This document shows, piece after piece, positions 34,846 through 43,132 of a stretch of DNA of 64,000 bases (the stretch's first letter is position 1; each line of letters begins with the position of its first letter). Made by a program: the position numbers and the translations under genes. Origin of the DNA: RUG13409 sp045546135. GTDB lineage: Bacteria; Bacillota; Clostridia; Peptostreptococcales; Anaerovoracaceae. Under the pieces are notes generated by a model, which ran no database searches, was not told the origin of the DNA, and saw nothing but the letters and a program-made list of their open reading frames with translations. The stretch lies in NCBI GenBank assembly GCA_045546135.1, contig JAZQCD010000004.1:60735-124734 (forward strand), written 5' to 3'.

Positions 34846-36216
34846 TCACTTAAGCTCTGCCGTAAAGAGTATGACGTTATCTTCAGGGCTTGAAGCATTG
34901 ATCTCTCCGTGATGTGCTTCTGCTATGCCTCTTGCAATGGAAAGTCCGATACCAAATCCTTTTCCTGAAGTTCTTGCCTTGTCAGCTCTATAGAAACGAT
35001 CAAAGAGTTTTGGAAGCTCATTTACATCAAGGTCTTGACAGGGATTGGTCTCTGTTATGACTATGCCCTTTCTTCCTCTCTTAAGACCGAGGGTTATGGC
35101 TCCGCCTTCTTTTGTATATTTGACAGCGTTCTCAAGAAGTATGGATACAAGCTGGCGTATCATATATTCGTCGCCTCTATATATTATGCCGTCTTCTATT
35201 TCCATGCGGAGGCTATATCCTTTTTGCTCTATGGTATCACTAAAGGACTCTGCAGTCTCCTTTATCACATCGCTTACCCTTACATCTGCAATGTTCATGG
35301 CAGGCGATTCTTCGTCCATACGGGAAAGTGTCACAAGATCGTTTACAAGCTCAGTCATTTTTTCCGTCTGACCTTTGGCCTTGTCTATCCACTTCTGCTC
35401 GCCCACTTCCATTTCAAGGACAGATAGGCTGGTGTTGATAACTGTAAGAGGAGTTTTAAGTTCGTGGCTCGCATCGGTTATGAACTGCTTTTGCCTCTCA
35501 GCACTCTTTACAACAGGGTCTATGGCCTTCCTTGAGAAAAGAACTACCAATATATATACAAGGATCACGCATACAGCTCCCGCAATGCAAGACACAAGCA
35601 AAACAGTCCTGCAGGACCTTACCTCAGCATAAGCTGAAAGGAATATGGCCGTATATTCGTTATCGCCTGACTTGTATACATAGTATTCGAATCCATCCTT
35701 GTATCCAAAGCCTTCTCCCTTTTTCACGGCACTCTGAAGATACTGCTCGTATTCGTCTTCGCTTACTGAAGCGATGCTGTTAAAGTTTGAAGATAATAGT
35801 GTCCCGTCAACATCGAACTCCAGTATGAAAAACCTGGTCGAAAACGGAGTTTCTTCGCTAAAAGGACCTCCATTACCGGAAAAGTCCCAATCTCTCCATT
35901 TGTCTTGCCCGTCTATGGGTCTATGCCATTCATCAGCGCTGCCAGTGCCGTTTTCAGGATATGTCCCTTCCTGTCTGTCCTCTTTTGGTGGGAATCCTTC
36001 ATCTTCATGCTTTGGCCCAAAAGGCATATCGCCTTCCGGAATACTATCTCTGCTGAACTTCTCAGGATTCTCGCTTATGACAGTAAGGGTCTTCCTTAGG
36101 TCAGACCTGATGCTTAAAGCATTGCTCACATTGAGAATGACAAGAAGGAATGCCATTACCAGCACTACTGATATGGTAGCTATCTTTATGAACCTTTGTC
36201 TTAGTTTCTTTATCAT
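34846..36216 (-). CDS. sensor histidine kinase
   Basis: 456 residues. TM1 is about 12-33, an external sensor part of about 170 residues (acidic, Pro- and Gly-rich at 55-125) follows, TM2 is about 204-227, and no clear HAMP linker is seen. The dimerisation box is FITDASHELKTPLTVI with His251; the N-box is LLENAVKYTKEGG (Asn363). The usual DxGxG box is replaced by ETNPCQDL, a variant I recall from other Firmicutes kinases, followed by FDRFYRADKA and GFGIGLSIA. It is 35 bp downstream of its response regulator. The signal is unknown. Confidence 0.92.
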   Translation of the reverse strand: MIKKLRQRFIKIATISVVLVMAFLLVILNVSNALSIRSDLRKTLTVISENPEKFSRDSIPEGDMPFGPKHEDEGFPPKEDRQEGTYPENGTGSADEWHRPIDGQDKWRDWDFSGNGGPFSEETPFSTRFFILEFDVDGTLLSSNFNSIASVSEDEYEQYLQSAVKKGEGFGYKDGFEYYVYKSGDNEYTAIFLSAYAEVRSCRTVLLVSCIAGAVCVILVYILVVLFSRKAIDPVVKSAERQKQFITDASHELKTPLTVINTSLSVLEMEVGEQKWIDKAKGQTEKMTELVNDLVTLSRMDEESPAMNIADVRVSDVIKETAESFSDTIEQKGYSLRMEIEDGIIYRGDEYMIRQLVSILLENAVKYTKEGGAITLGLKRGRKGIVITETNPCQDLDVNELPKLFDRFYRADKARTSGKGFGIGLSIARGIAEAHHGEINASSPEDNVILFTAELK

Positions 36217-36251
36217 GATGTCTTTTTATGATTCGTAGATCTTCCCATTTC

Positions 36252-36935
36252 TTACTTTGCTGCAGCTGTGTCCTCAAGCATATATCCCATGCCTCTTACT
36301 GCTTTTATAGTAACGTCAGAGCCTATGGATGAGAGCTTCTTTCTTAAGTTGGATATATGGACCCAGACTACGTTGACTTCCGCATCGCTTTCCCAGCCCC
36401 AGATGCGCTCAATGAGCTTGTCTGCTGAGATGAGCACCTTAGGCTGCCTCATGAAAAGTTCCATGACCTGAAACTCTCTTCCGGAAAGGCGCAGCTCTTC
36501 ACTTCCACAGGAAAGCATGCCTGCTGCTGTATCCAGCTTTATATCTCCATAGGAAAGGACCGTGCTCGTATAACCGCCTGACCTTCTAAGAAGGGCTCTT
36601 ACTCTTGAGATCAGCTCATCAGCAGCAAAGGGCTTTGGCAGATAGTCGTCAGCTCCTGCATCGAAACCTGTTATCCTGTCGTCCTTTTCTCCTTTTGCAG
36701 TGAGCATCATAATGGGCGTCTTGAGACCTTCTGCTCTTAATTTTTGAAGGACTTCGATGCCGTTTAATTTTGGCATCATGACATCGAGTATGATGACGTC
36801 GTAATCGCCCGCAGACGCATAGTCGTAGGCGTCCTGTCCGTCATTTACTGCATCTACTGTGAATTGATTCTTTTCAAAAAGCGCTGTCAGCGCTTCAGCA
36901 AGGTCAAGTTCGTCTTCTGCTATGAGGAGCTTCAT
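36252..36935 (-). CDS. OmpR-family response regulator
   Basis: 227 residues. In the receiver domain Asp7/Asp9 form the acidic pocket, Asp51 (IILDVMMPK) is the phosphorylation site, Thr79 and Lys101 complete the switch. The C-terminal winged helix includes LSGREFQVMELFMRQPK and VWVHISNLRKKL with the RGMGYML wing. GGGAGG lies before the ATG. The promoter region carries direct repeats of the OmpR type, so the pair probably regulates itself. Confidence 0.95.
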   Translation of the reverse strand: MKLLIAEDELDLAEALTALFEKNQFTVDAVNDGQDAYDYASAGDYDVIILDVMMPKLNGIEVLQKLRAEGLKTPIMMLTAKGEKDDRITGFDAGADDYLPKPFAADELISRVRALLRRSGGYTSTVLSYGDIKLDTAAGMLSCGSEELRLSGREFQVMELFMRQPKVLISADKLIERIWGWESDAEVNVVWVHISNLRKKLSSIGSDVTIKAVRGMGYMLEDTAAAK

Positions 36936-36993
36936 GTCTTTTTCCTCCCTTTCCTATCCTTGATTATATGAAAAATCTTTTCTGACTTCAAGA

Positions 36994-37061
36994 AGCCCAA
37001 ATGGGCTGCCTGGGAATAAAGAGGAACAATGCTTTTTGGATAGCAGTTATTCCCAAGGCAG
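36994..37061 (-). promoter_or_regulatory. structured leader of the two-component operon
   Basis: CTGCCTGGGAATAA (37006-37019) and TTATTCCCAAGGCAG (37047-37061) form a 14-15-bp inverted repeat with one bulge around 27 nt. A second hairpin, AGCCCA and TGGGCT (36994-37007), overlaps its foot by two bases, so the two compete in part. On the minus-strand RNA the large stem would form first. This part of the 300-bp gap holds no gene. Confidence 0.5.
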
Positions 37062-37105
37062 TTTGGATAGTTTCCCTTTAGGCTTCAATATATATTAAGA
37101 GAATA

Positions 37106-37124
37106 ACCTTAAGCATACCTTAAG
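37106..37124 (-). promoter_or_regulatory. OmpR-type direct repeat upstream of the two-component genes
   Basis: ACCTTAAG is repeated at 37106-37113 and 37117-37124, 11 bp apart, the spacing of tandem OmpR/PhoB-family binding. An AT-rich -10-like TATATAT tract lies about 15-25 bp further along the minus strand. Confidence 0.6.
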
Positions 37125-37142
37125 GGTTTAATAAAGCTTACA

Positions 37143-37187
37143 AAAAACTGCCCTATAAAGGATCTGGATCCTTTTAGGACAGTTTTT
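37143..37187 (-). terminator. bidirectional terminator after the FAD oxidoreductase operon
   Basis: The stem ACTGCCCTATAAAGGATC pairs with GATCCTTTTAGGACAGT across a two-base loop with two mismatches; both strands have T-runs (TTTTTT on minus). It ends the transcript of 37236-40026. Confidence 0.8.
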
Positions 37188-37235
37188 ATCTTTGATATGG
37201 GTCAAAGCCTTCTCCTTAAAAAAAGATAAAGCTTT

Positions 37236-37583
37236 TTAGCCTCCGATGACTACTACATCAGCATCAAGGCCGTAAACATGAGGAATGACTACATCTCCGA
37301 AACTGATGTCGTCAGGAGCTGTAAAGTGGTTTATCTCCCACATTACATCATAGACATTTTCCTTTGGTACAGGCTGGCTGGTCTTTACAGCGACTACCTT
37401 GCCGTTTGCGCAGCGCACTGTTGAAGATATGCTCCTTACAGGATGTATAGCTTCTGCGCTTGCATATTTAAGGCCTCTTTCGCAGTTGTTTCCGGAGACC
37501 TCGATCACATTCTCTCCTTCATATTTTACTGTCACAATGCAGCTGTTGGGACAGATGACACAGGTTATCTTTTTTTCTTCCAT
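37236..37583 (-). CDS. DUF1667 protein with CxxC motifs
   Basis: 115 residues. CVICPNSC near the N-terminus and a further Cys in GNNCERGLKYA, then HPVRSISSTVRCANG, are the features of DUF1667. In Clostridia such genes follow glycerol-3-phosphate-dehydrogenase-like and FAD oxidoreductase genes, as here. A redox or cluster-binding role beside the two flavoproteins is inferred. It is the last gene of the three. Confidence 0.85.
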   Translation of the reverse strand: MEEKKITCVICPNSCIVTVKYEGENVIEVSGNNCERGLKYASAEAIHPVRSISSTVRCANGKVVAVKTSQPVPKENVYDVMWEINHFTAPDDISFGDVVIPHVYGLDADVVVIGG

Positions 37584-37588
37584 TTTCT

Positions 37589-38587
37589 CTACCCTCTTAT
37601 ATATTCTGCTGCGGCAGTTCCTGCCTTTACAGCATCCTTTGATACATTATCTACAAGGTCGAATACCTTCCTTACGTTTCCGCATGCGAAGATACCCGGT
37701 ATGGAGGTCTGGTCGTTATCGTCGCAGACAGCTCCGTTGGTCCTCGGGTCTATATCTATGCCGGCAGCCCTTGAAAGGTCGTTCTCCGGTATAAGTCCGC
37801 AGGAAAGAAGGAGCGTATCGCACTTGATGAACCTTTCCGTGCCTGGTTTTGGATCGAGATTCTCATCGACGTCAGCCACTGTGACTCCTTCGACTCTTTC
37901 TCTTCCGTGTACCTTCACTACGGTGCAGTTCAAGCGAAGAGGGATACCAAAGTCAGATACGCACTGCTGTACGTTCCTTGCAAGTCCGGAGATCTTTGGC
38001 ATGATCTCGCAGATCTGAACGACCTGAGCGCCTTCTAATGTCATCCTTCTTGCCATGATGAGACCTATGTCTCCAGAACCCAAGATGACTACTTTCTTTC
38101 CGGGCATGAATCCCATGATGTTGACATACTTTTGAGCAGTACCTGCTGTATATATTCCGGCAGGTCTTTCTCCTGCTATTGTAAGAGCCCCTCTCGGTCT
38201 TTCTCTGCATCCCATGGCGAGGACTACGGCCTGTGCCTTTATGGTCACTATGCCCACCTCGCTGCTTGTTGCTTTGATGGTCTTAGTGCCGCCATTTCCG
38301 CCGTCTAGTTCAAGTACCATGGCGTTGCAAAGATAAGGTATCTTTGCTTCCTTTACCATCTGTACATATCTGTGCGCATATTCAGGACCTGTAAGCTCTT
38401 CTCCGAACCTGTGAAGACCGAATCCACTGTGTATGCACTGCTTGAGTATGCCGCCTAAGGACTCCTCTCTTTCGATGATGAGGATGTCTTCTGCTTTTAC
38501 TCCGTTTTCATTTGCTGCAAGGGCTGCTGCAAGTCCAGCAGGACCTCCGCCGATAACGGCTATCTTTACTTCTCTTACGTTTTCCAT
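37589..38587 (-). CDS. FAD-dependent pyridine nucleotide oxidoreductase
   Basis: 332 residues from ATG 38587, with GGAGG 8 nt upstream; the longer frame overlaps the upstream gene. VIGGGPAGLAAALAAN is the FAD Rossmann motif, VVILGSGDIGLIMARR the NAD(P) one, and GIFACGNVRKVFDLVDNVS the C-terminal FAD contact. It lies 5 bp downstream of the GlpA-like gene. With that protein and DUF1667 it probably forms a GlpABC-like dehydrogenase that sends electrons elsewhere; the actual substrate is unproven. Confidence 0.88.
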   Translation of the reverse strand: MENVREVKIAVIGGGPAGLAAALAANENGVKAEDILIIEREESLGGILKQCIHSGFGLHRFGEELTGPEYAHRYVQMVKEAKIPYLCNAMVLELDGGNGGTKTIKATSSEVGIVTIKAQAVVLAMGCRERPRGALTIAGERPAGIYTAGTAQKYVNIMGFMPGKKVVILGSGDIGLIMARRMTLEGAQVVQICEIMPKISGLARNVQQCVSDFGIPLRLNCTVVKVHGRERVEGVTVADVDENLDPKPGTERFIKCDTLLLSCGLIPENDLSRAAGIDIDPRTNGAVCDDNDQTSIPGIFACGNVRKVFDLVDNVSKDAVKAGTAAAEYIRG

Positions 38588-38592
38588 TGCCG

Positions 38593-40026
38593 CTACCTCC
38601 TTGCTGCCTTTGTTCTGCCTATGAGTATCTTTGATTCGCCGCCGGTCTTTGTGACCTCTGTCTCGTCTATTCCGAGCTCTTTGGCTATGAGTTCTACGAT
38701 ATATGGTGAGCAGAAGCCTCCCTGGCATCTTCCCATCTGAGCCCTTGTCCTTCTCTTTATACCGTCAAGATCTGTGGGCTTAGGATTTGTACGAAGAGCT
38801 TCTAATATTTCGCCTTCCGTTACTGTCTCGCAGCGGCAGATGATGTGTCCAAAGCTTGGATCTTCCTTGATCTTTTCATTCTTTTCGTCAAGGCTCATCT
38901 CCGAGAAATAGTGAGCAGGTTTCCTGCATGGAACAAAGTCCTTGTTTTCCTTAAGTTCTATGTCTTTTCCGACCATTTCTGCAAGGTATACAGCTATTGC
39001 AGGAGCAGATGAAAGTCCCGGGCTTTCTATGGCAGCTGCATTGATGAATCCCTTTACAGGTTCGGTAATGATGAAGTCTCCTGTAGAGCCTACGCTCCTG
39101 AGACCTGTAAAGCTGGTGATACTCTTTCTAAGGTCAATACCCGCTACCTGCTCTTTTGCTGACTTTTTGACAAAAGCCTGTCCTTCGAGAGTAGTTGTCT
39201 TGTCATCCTTGTCTTCGATATTTTCAGCTGTGGGTCCTAAAAGAAGGTTTCCGTCCACAGTAGGAGTTACCAAAACTCCTTTTCCCATGGCGCTTGGGCA
39301 TCTGAAGACTGTATGCTTTGCTGTGCCGCCGGCTTCTCTGTCGAGAAGTACATATTCTCCTCTTCTCGGAGTGATGGTAAAGGAATCATCTCCGACCATC
39401 CTTGCTATCTCGTCTGCGTAGCAGCCTGCAGCATTGATGATCACCTTTGCCTTCAGCTCGTTATTGATGATGTATTCGTCTTCACCCTTTACTATGGATT
39501 CGACTTTATACGAAAGCTTAAGCGCTGCGCCGTTATCCATGGCGTTGCCCACTGCTGCTATGCAAAGTTCATAAGGACATGTGATAGCTGATGTTGGCGC
39601 GAGGAGAGCGCATGTGACTCCTTCTCCGATATTGGGTTCTATCTTTAGGAGTTCTTCTCTTGACTCTATGAGCCTCAGTTCTTCGACTCCGTTTCTTTCG
39701 CCTCTTTCAAGAAGCTCTCTTAAAGTCTTTTTGTCCTCATCTGAGAACCCGACTACAAGAGCTCCTATCCTCTTGTACTTTGCTCCAAGTTCTTTGCAGA
39801 CCTGCTCGAACATCTTTGAGCCTTCTACGTTGAACTTTGCCTTAAGTGTACCTTCCTTTGCATCGAAACCTGCATGGACTATGGCAGAATTGGCCTTTGT
39901 CGCTCCCATAGCCACATCGGATGCGGCCTCGAGGATGCAGAGCTTTAGATCATACCTTGACAGTTCTCTTGCTGCCATGGCGCCGGTTATACCTGCGCCG
40001 ATGATAACTACATCGTAATTCGTCAT
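38593..40026 (-). CDS. GlpA-like FAD oxidoreductase with BFD-type [2Fe-2S] domain
   Basis: 477 residues. The DAO-type FAD motif is VIIGAGITGAMAARELS; LLGPTAENIEDK and SPGLSSAPAIAVYLAEMVG follow. The C-terminal bacterioferredoxin-associated-ferredoxin-like domain has four Cys in ICRCETVTEG and GRCQGGFC. This combination is that of anaerobic glycerol-3-phosphate dehydrogenase subunit A and its relatives. A short hairpin (ACTCTT, CGAA, AAGAGT at about 40043-40060) sits in the leader. First gene of the operon. Confidence 0.88.
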   Translation of the reverse strand: MTNYDVVIIGAGITGAMAARELSRYDLKLCILEAASDVAMGATKANSAIVHAGFDAKEGTLKAKFNVEGSKMFEQVCKELGAKYKRIGALVVGFSDEDKKTLRELLERGERNGVEELRLIESREELLKIEPNIGEGVTCALLAPTSAITCPYELCIAAVGNAMDNGAALKLSYKVESIVKGEDEYIINNELKAKVIINAAGCYADEIARMVGDDSFTITPRRGEYVLLDREAGGTAKHTVFRCPSAMGKGVLVTPTVDGNLLLGPTAENIEDKDDKTTTLEGQAFVKKSAKEQVAGIDLRKSITSFTGLRSVGSTGDFIITEPVKGFINAAAIESPGLSSAPAIAVYLAEMVGKDIELKENKDFVPCRKPAHYFSEMSLDEKNEKIKEDPSFGHIICRCETVTEGEILEALRTNPKPTDLDGIKRRTRAQMGRCQGGFCSPYIVELIAKELGIDETEVTKTGGESKILIGRTKAARR

Positions 40027-40146
40027 GAATACCTCGCTAACCTACTCTTTTCGAAGAGTTTATTTTAACCTATTGATTTTATCACACTATTGCTTTCCTT
40101 TGTTATATTTATGGAAAATATATCTGCGATCCAAAAACATATTGAC

Positions 40147-40734
40147 CTATGCTTTTGAATTGCTGCCTGTTTCTTCATAGTATTCAGAAAGGAAGGCCTC
40201 AAGGAATGCATGTCTTTTTTTGGCTTCCTTTTTTCCTGCCTTCGTATTCATCATATCTTTTAGAAGGAGGAGCTTTTCATAAAAGTGCTTTATGGAGTCA
40301 TCCATGGGCCTTCCGTGTTCTCCTCCAAAAGCAAAGGTCCTGGCTACTCCCACAGCGCCTATGGCGTCGAGCCTGTCTGCATCCTGCACGATCATGCCCT
40401 CAAGAGTCCTTGGCCTTGATCCTTTGTTTTTGCTGAAAGATACGCTGTTTATAGCCTCGCAGATAAGGTCTATGCGGCTTTCCAGGATACCTTCCTTTGA
40501 AAGAAAAGCCCTCGCATTTTCATTATTTTCTGTATCAAATAGCTTATAGTCGTCTGCATCGTGAAGGAGGGCTGCCAAAGAGACTATTTCCATATCGCAG
40601 GATCCTTCCTCCTTTGCCAAGGCAACTGCATTGGCATAGACCCTGAGACTGTGCTCTGCATCATGACCGCCTGAGTTGCCCTTAAATAGTTCCTCTATGT
40701 ATGCTTTTGCTCTTTCTATCCTTTCTGTATCCAC
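40147..40734 (-). CDS. HD-domain phosphohydrolase (YedJ/YpgQ-like)
   Basis: 195 residues if translation starts at GTG 40734, which has TGAGGAAG about 8 nt upstream and follows the stop of the upstream gene by 10 bp. In-frame ATG 40770 would overlap that gene. The HD residues are in GGHDAEHSLRV (His, His), LLHDADDYKL (HD) and VQDADRLDAIGAVGVAR (Asp). FDTENNENARAFLS and FAFGGEH match the YedJ/YpgQ group of nucleotide or phosphoester hydrolases. Last gene of an operon with dtd and a DNPH1-like gene. Confidence 0.8.
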   Translation of the reverse strand: MDTERIERAKAYIEELFKGNSGGHDAEHSLRVYANAVALAKEEGSCDMEIVSLAALLHDADDYKLFDTENNENARAFLSKEGILESRIDLICEAINSVSFSKNKGSRPRTLEGMIVQDADRLDAIGAVGVARTFAFGGEHGRPMDDSIKHFYEKLLLLKDMMNTKAGKKEAKKRHAFLEAFLSEYYEETGSNSKA

Positions 40735-40744
40735 AGCGTCTTCC

Positions 40745-41140
40745 TCACAAAAGCTCGTCGAGTACTGCATAAATATCTTCTTCTTTTTCGTAGGGATGGA
40801 TGATAAAGTAAGGGTCCCCTGTGAGCATTGCAGAAAGATGGGTCTTTCCTTTGTCATAGAATATGTGGCATGGTTTTCCAAGCTTTTCTGCAAAGGCAAG
40901 CTCATATCCTACTCCAAGGGATGGGCAGGTGCATTCTGCTATGACCATATCAGAAGCTCTAAGCCATGCCATATCCTGCTCATAGATATCCGTATCCTTG
41001 CTGCTTTCCTGAAGGTTCAAATTTCCGACATGCTCAGTAAGTACTCTATGCTTCCTCTTTATATACTCTATTATCCTATTGTAAAGCTGTGCGTCTACTC
41101 TTCCGCCTCTTATGGAGCCTGCAAAATATATATCCATCAT
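40745..41140 (-). CDS. DNPH1-like deoxynucleoside 5'-phosphate N-hydrolase
   Basis: 131 residues. IYFAGSIRGGRVDAQLYNRI is the family's opening motif, MVIAECTCPSLGVGYELAFA holds the catalytic Glu, and the end LDELL matches. The family (nucleoside 2-deoxyribosyltransferase fold; animal Rcl) cleaves the glycosidic bond of dNMPs and removes modified nucleotides. The start overlaps the dtd stop by 4 nt. Together with Dtd and the HD hydrolase it suggests a quality-control operon. Confidence 0.85.
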   Translation of the reverse strand: MMDIYFAGSIRGGRVDAQLYNRIIEYIKRKHRVLTEHVGNLNLQESSKDTDIYEQDMAWLRASDMVIAECTCPSLGVGYELAFAEKLGKPCHIFYDKGKTHLSAMLTGDPYFIIHPYEKEEDIYAVLDELL

Positions 41141-41583
41141 ATCTTCTCCGAATCAAGTATCACTGTAAAGGGTCCGTCATTAAGGAGCTCTACTTTCATA
41201 TCCGCACCAAATATACCTGTCTTAACAGACGGGATGTATTCCTTTGTCTTTTCTATTATGTGTTCGTACATCTCGTCAGCAAAGGAGGGCGCTGCAGCAT
41301 CAGTAAAGCTAGGCCTGTTTCCGTGTCTGCAGTCCGCATAAAGAGTGAACTGCGAAACAAGGAGCACCTCTCCGCCCACGTCTGCCAAGGAAAGATTGGT
41401 CTTTCCGTTCTCATCCTCAAAGATGCGAAGGCCCTGCATCTTCTTTATCATCTTGTCAGCTATTTCCTTAGTGTCAGATCCTGTGACTCCTATGAAAACA
41501 AGGTATCCCTTTCCTATCTCTCCTGTGACCTTTCCATCAACTGTAACGCTTGCTTTTGTTACTCTTTGTATGACAAATCTCAT
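41137..41583 (-). CDS. dtd: D-aminoacyl-tRNA deacylase
   Basis: 148 residues, the usual length. MRFVIQRVTKASVTVDG opens the protein, LLVSQFTLYADCRHGNRPSF carries the SQFTL active-site motif, and VELLNDGPFTVILDS the NxGPxT motif. Dtd removes D-amino acids from mischarged tRNAs. It lies 3 bp downstream of an uncharacterised gene and overlaps the DNPH1-like gene. Confidence 0.95.
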   Translation of the reverse strand: MRFVIQRVTKASVTVDGKVTGEIGKGYLVFIGVTGSDTKEIADKMIKKMQGLRIFEDENGKTNLSLADVGGEVLLVSQFTLYADCRHGNRPSFTDAAAPSFADEMYEHIIEKTKEYIPSVKTGIFGADMKVELLNDGPFTVILDSEKI

Positions 41584-41586
41584 ATA

Positions 41587-42006
41587 CTAGTCCTCCGGAG
41601 ACCAGGAGGGCTGTAGTTCTTCTATTTGAAGTATGCCGTCCACCTTTGTAGCTACCTGATATTGGTCCTCATAAACTATCTCGCCGGGTGTGTTGGTATA
41701 TACAAGAAAGTAAGGATGTTCATACCTTTCCAAAAGCCACAGAGCAGGTCTTATCATCTTCATCATCTCTTCTGAATTCTCTGTCTTGAACCAGCAGATG
41801 ACAGGTTCCTGATTCTTGCATTGAGGAGGCCATGGAAGGTTCTCTGCAAACCATCCGTCTATCTCCTTAAAGAGTCCTTTATCCTCTTCGTCCATGATAT
41901 CGTTTTGTATCAGCTGCCAGCACATGCTGAATATGCCTTTTCCCTGCATGGTATTCCTTGCAAGTTCTCTTCCCTGTATCCTTACATATTTGTAATTCAT
42001 ATCCAT
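41587..42006 (-). CDS. uncharacterised conserved-looking cytoplasmic protein
   Basis: 139 residues from ATG 42006 (GAGG about 10 nt upstream). No signal or TM segment. It contains Trp-rich stretches (FSMCWQLIQNDIM, IDGWFAENLPWPPQC, VICWFKTENSEEMMKMIRPA) and YEHPYFLVYTNTPGEIVYED. I do not recognise the family. It is the first gene of an operon with dtd, the DNPH1-like hydrolase and the HD hydrolase, so a role near tRNA or nucleotide quality control is possible. Confidence 0.7.
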   Translation of the reverse strand: MDMNYKYVRIQGRELARNTMQGKGIFSMCWQLIQNDIMDEEDKGLFKEIDGWFAENLPWPPQCKNQEPVICWFKTENSEEMMKMIRPALWLLERYEHPYFLVYTNTPGEIVYEDQYQVATKVDGILQIEELQPSWSPED

Positions 42007-42166
42007 ATGCCTTACCTCTTTTTTTGAAGAAACATCGTCTTCAGCTCACTTTGTCTTAATTTTATTATCATTTATTTTTAGAAGCAAGTGACATGTAGTA
42101 AAAAGCATCTTACCTATCCTTTAATGTTACTATACTTAAGAAAACATTGCGGACATTTTTAAAGCT

Positions 42167-42197
42167 AAAGGACCTGCCTTAAGCGCGGCAGGTCCTT
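42167..42197 (-). terminator. terminator-like hairpin after rnfB
   Basis: AAGGACCTGCC (42168-42178) pairs perfectly with GGCAGGTCCTT (42187-42197). On the minus strand it is followed by TTAGCTTT, a weak T tract; the plus side reads CTTTTG. Confidence 0.65.
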
Positions 42198-42229
42198 CTT
42201 TTGTTTATGGAAATTTATGAGTTTTTTGT

Positions 42230-43120
42230 CTATTCTGCTTTGGACTCTTCGGGAGCATGAGCCTCTACTTCCGGAGGAAGGGTCTGAGGCTTTGGAGCTG
42301 CCGGGTTCTGAGCCGCCTTTGCAGATTTCGGGAATACATTGATGAGATGTCTTGGGCAGACCTTTGAGCACTTGCCGCAGGACTTGCACTTGTCGTAGTC
42401 GATGACTGCGTGGTTGTTCTCAACGTGGATAGCATCGAATGGGCATTCCTTTTCGCAGAGCTTGCAACCTATGCAGCCTCTTTCGCAAAGGGACTTTGTG
42501 ACTTTGCCCTTATCACAGGAAGAGCATCCGACGACTACTCTTGATTTAAGAGGAACGATCTCTATGAGATGCTGCGGACAGGTCTTTGCGCAAATGCCGC
42601 AACCTATGCATATATCTCTGTCAACTTTGGCTACGCCTTCGCAGATCTGAATGGCTCCGTGAGGGCATGCTTTTTCGCAGTCGCCAAAGCCGATGCATCC
42701 GTACTTGCATTCGCCGGGGCCTCCGAAGAAACCCTTTACTGCTGCGCAGGACTTAAGTCCCTGATAATCCATCTCTGTCTTAGTGACGTCAGAGATACCT
42801 GAGCAATGAACGATAGCGACCTTTTCGATTACATCCATTGCTTCCTGGCCGAGTATGGCAGCGATCTTTGTTGCTGCCTGGTCTCCGCCGGGAGCACAGA
42901 GGTTTGAAGGTACTGTCGGATCGTCTGCAAGAGCCTTTGCATAGTCGTCGCATCCTGCATATCCGCATGCTCCGCAGTTAGCGCCTGAAAGGCACTCTCT
43001 GATGGCTGCCTGCTGCTCATCAACAGGAACTCCGAAAAACTTCGAAGCAAGGGTCAGCATGATAGCTGCAACGCAAGCTATAGCGACCGTAAGGAGTACC
43101 GGTGTTAAAAATGCTGGCAT
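42230..43120 (-). CDS. rnfB: Rnf complex subunit B, polyferredoxin
   Basis: 296 residues. An N-terminal membrane helix (about 5-28) is followed by the Fe-S domain CLSGANCGACGYAGCDDYA (about 43-61). The C-terminal part holds several [4Fe-4S] ferredoxin motifs: CIGFGDCEKACPHG, CIGCGICAKTCPQ, CIGCKLCEKECPF and CKSCGKCSKVCPR. The end is Pro- and Ala-rich. RnfB accepts electrons from ferredoxin and passes them to the membrane part. Last gene of the operon, 12 bp after rnfA. Confidence 0.95.
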   Translation of the reverse strand: MPAFLTPVLLTVAIACVAAIMLTLASKFFGVPVDEQQAAIRECLSGANCGACGYAGCDDYAKALADDPTVPSNLCAPGGDQAATKIAAILGQEAMDVIEKVAIVHCSGISDVTKTEMDYQGLKSCAAVKGFFGGPGECKYGCIGFGDCEKACPHGAIQICEGVAKVDRDICIGCGICAKTCPQHLIEIVPLKSRVVVGCSSCDKGKVTKSLCERGCIGCKLCEKECPFDAIHVENNHAVIDYDKCKSCGKCSKVCPRHLINVFPKSAKAAQNPAAPKPQTLPPEVEAHAPEESKAE

Positions 43121-43132
43121 GATATTACCTCC

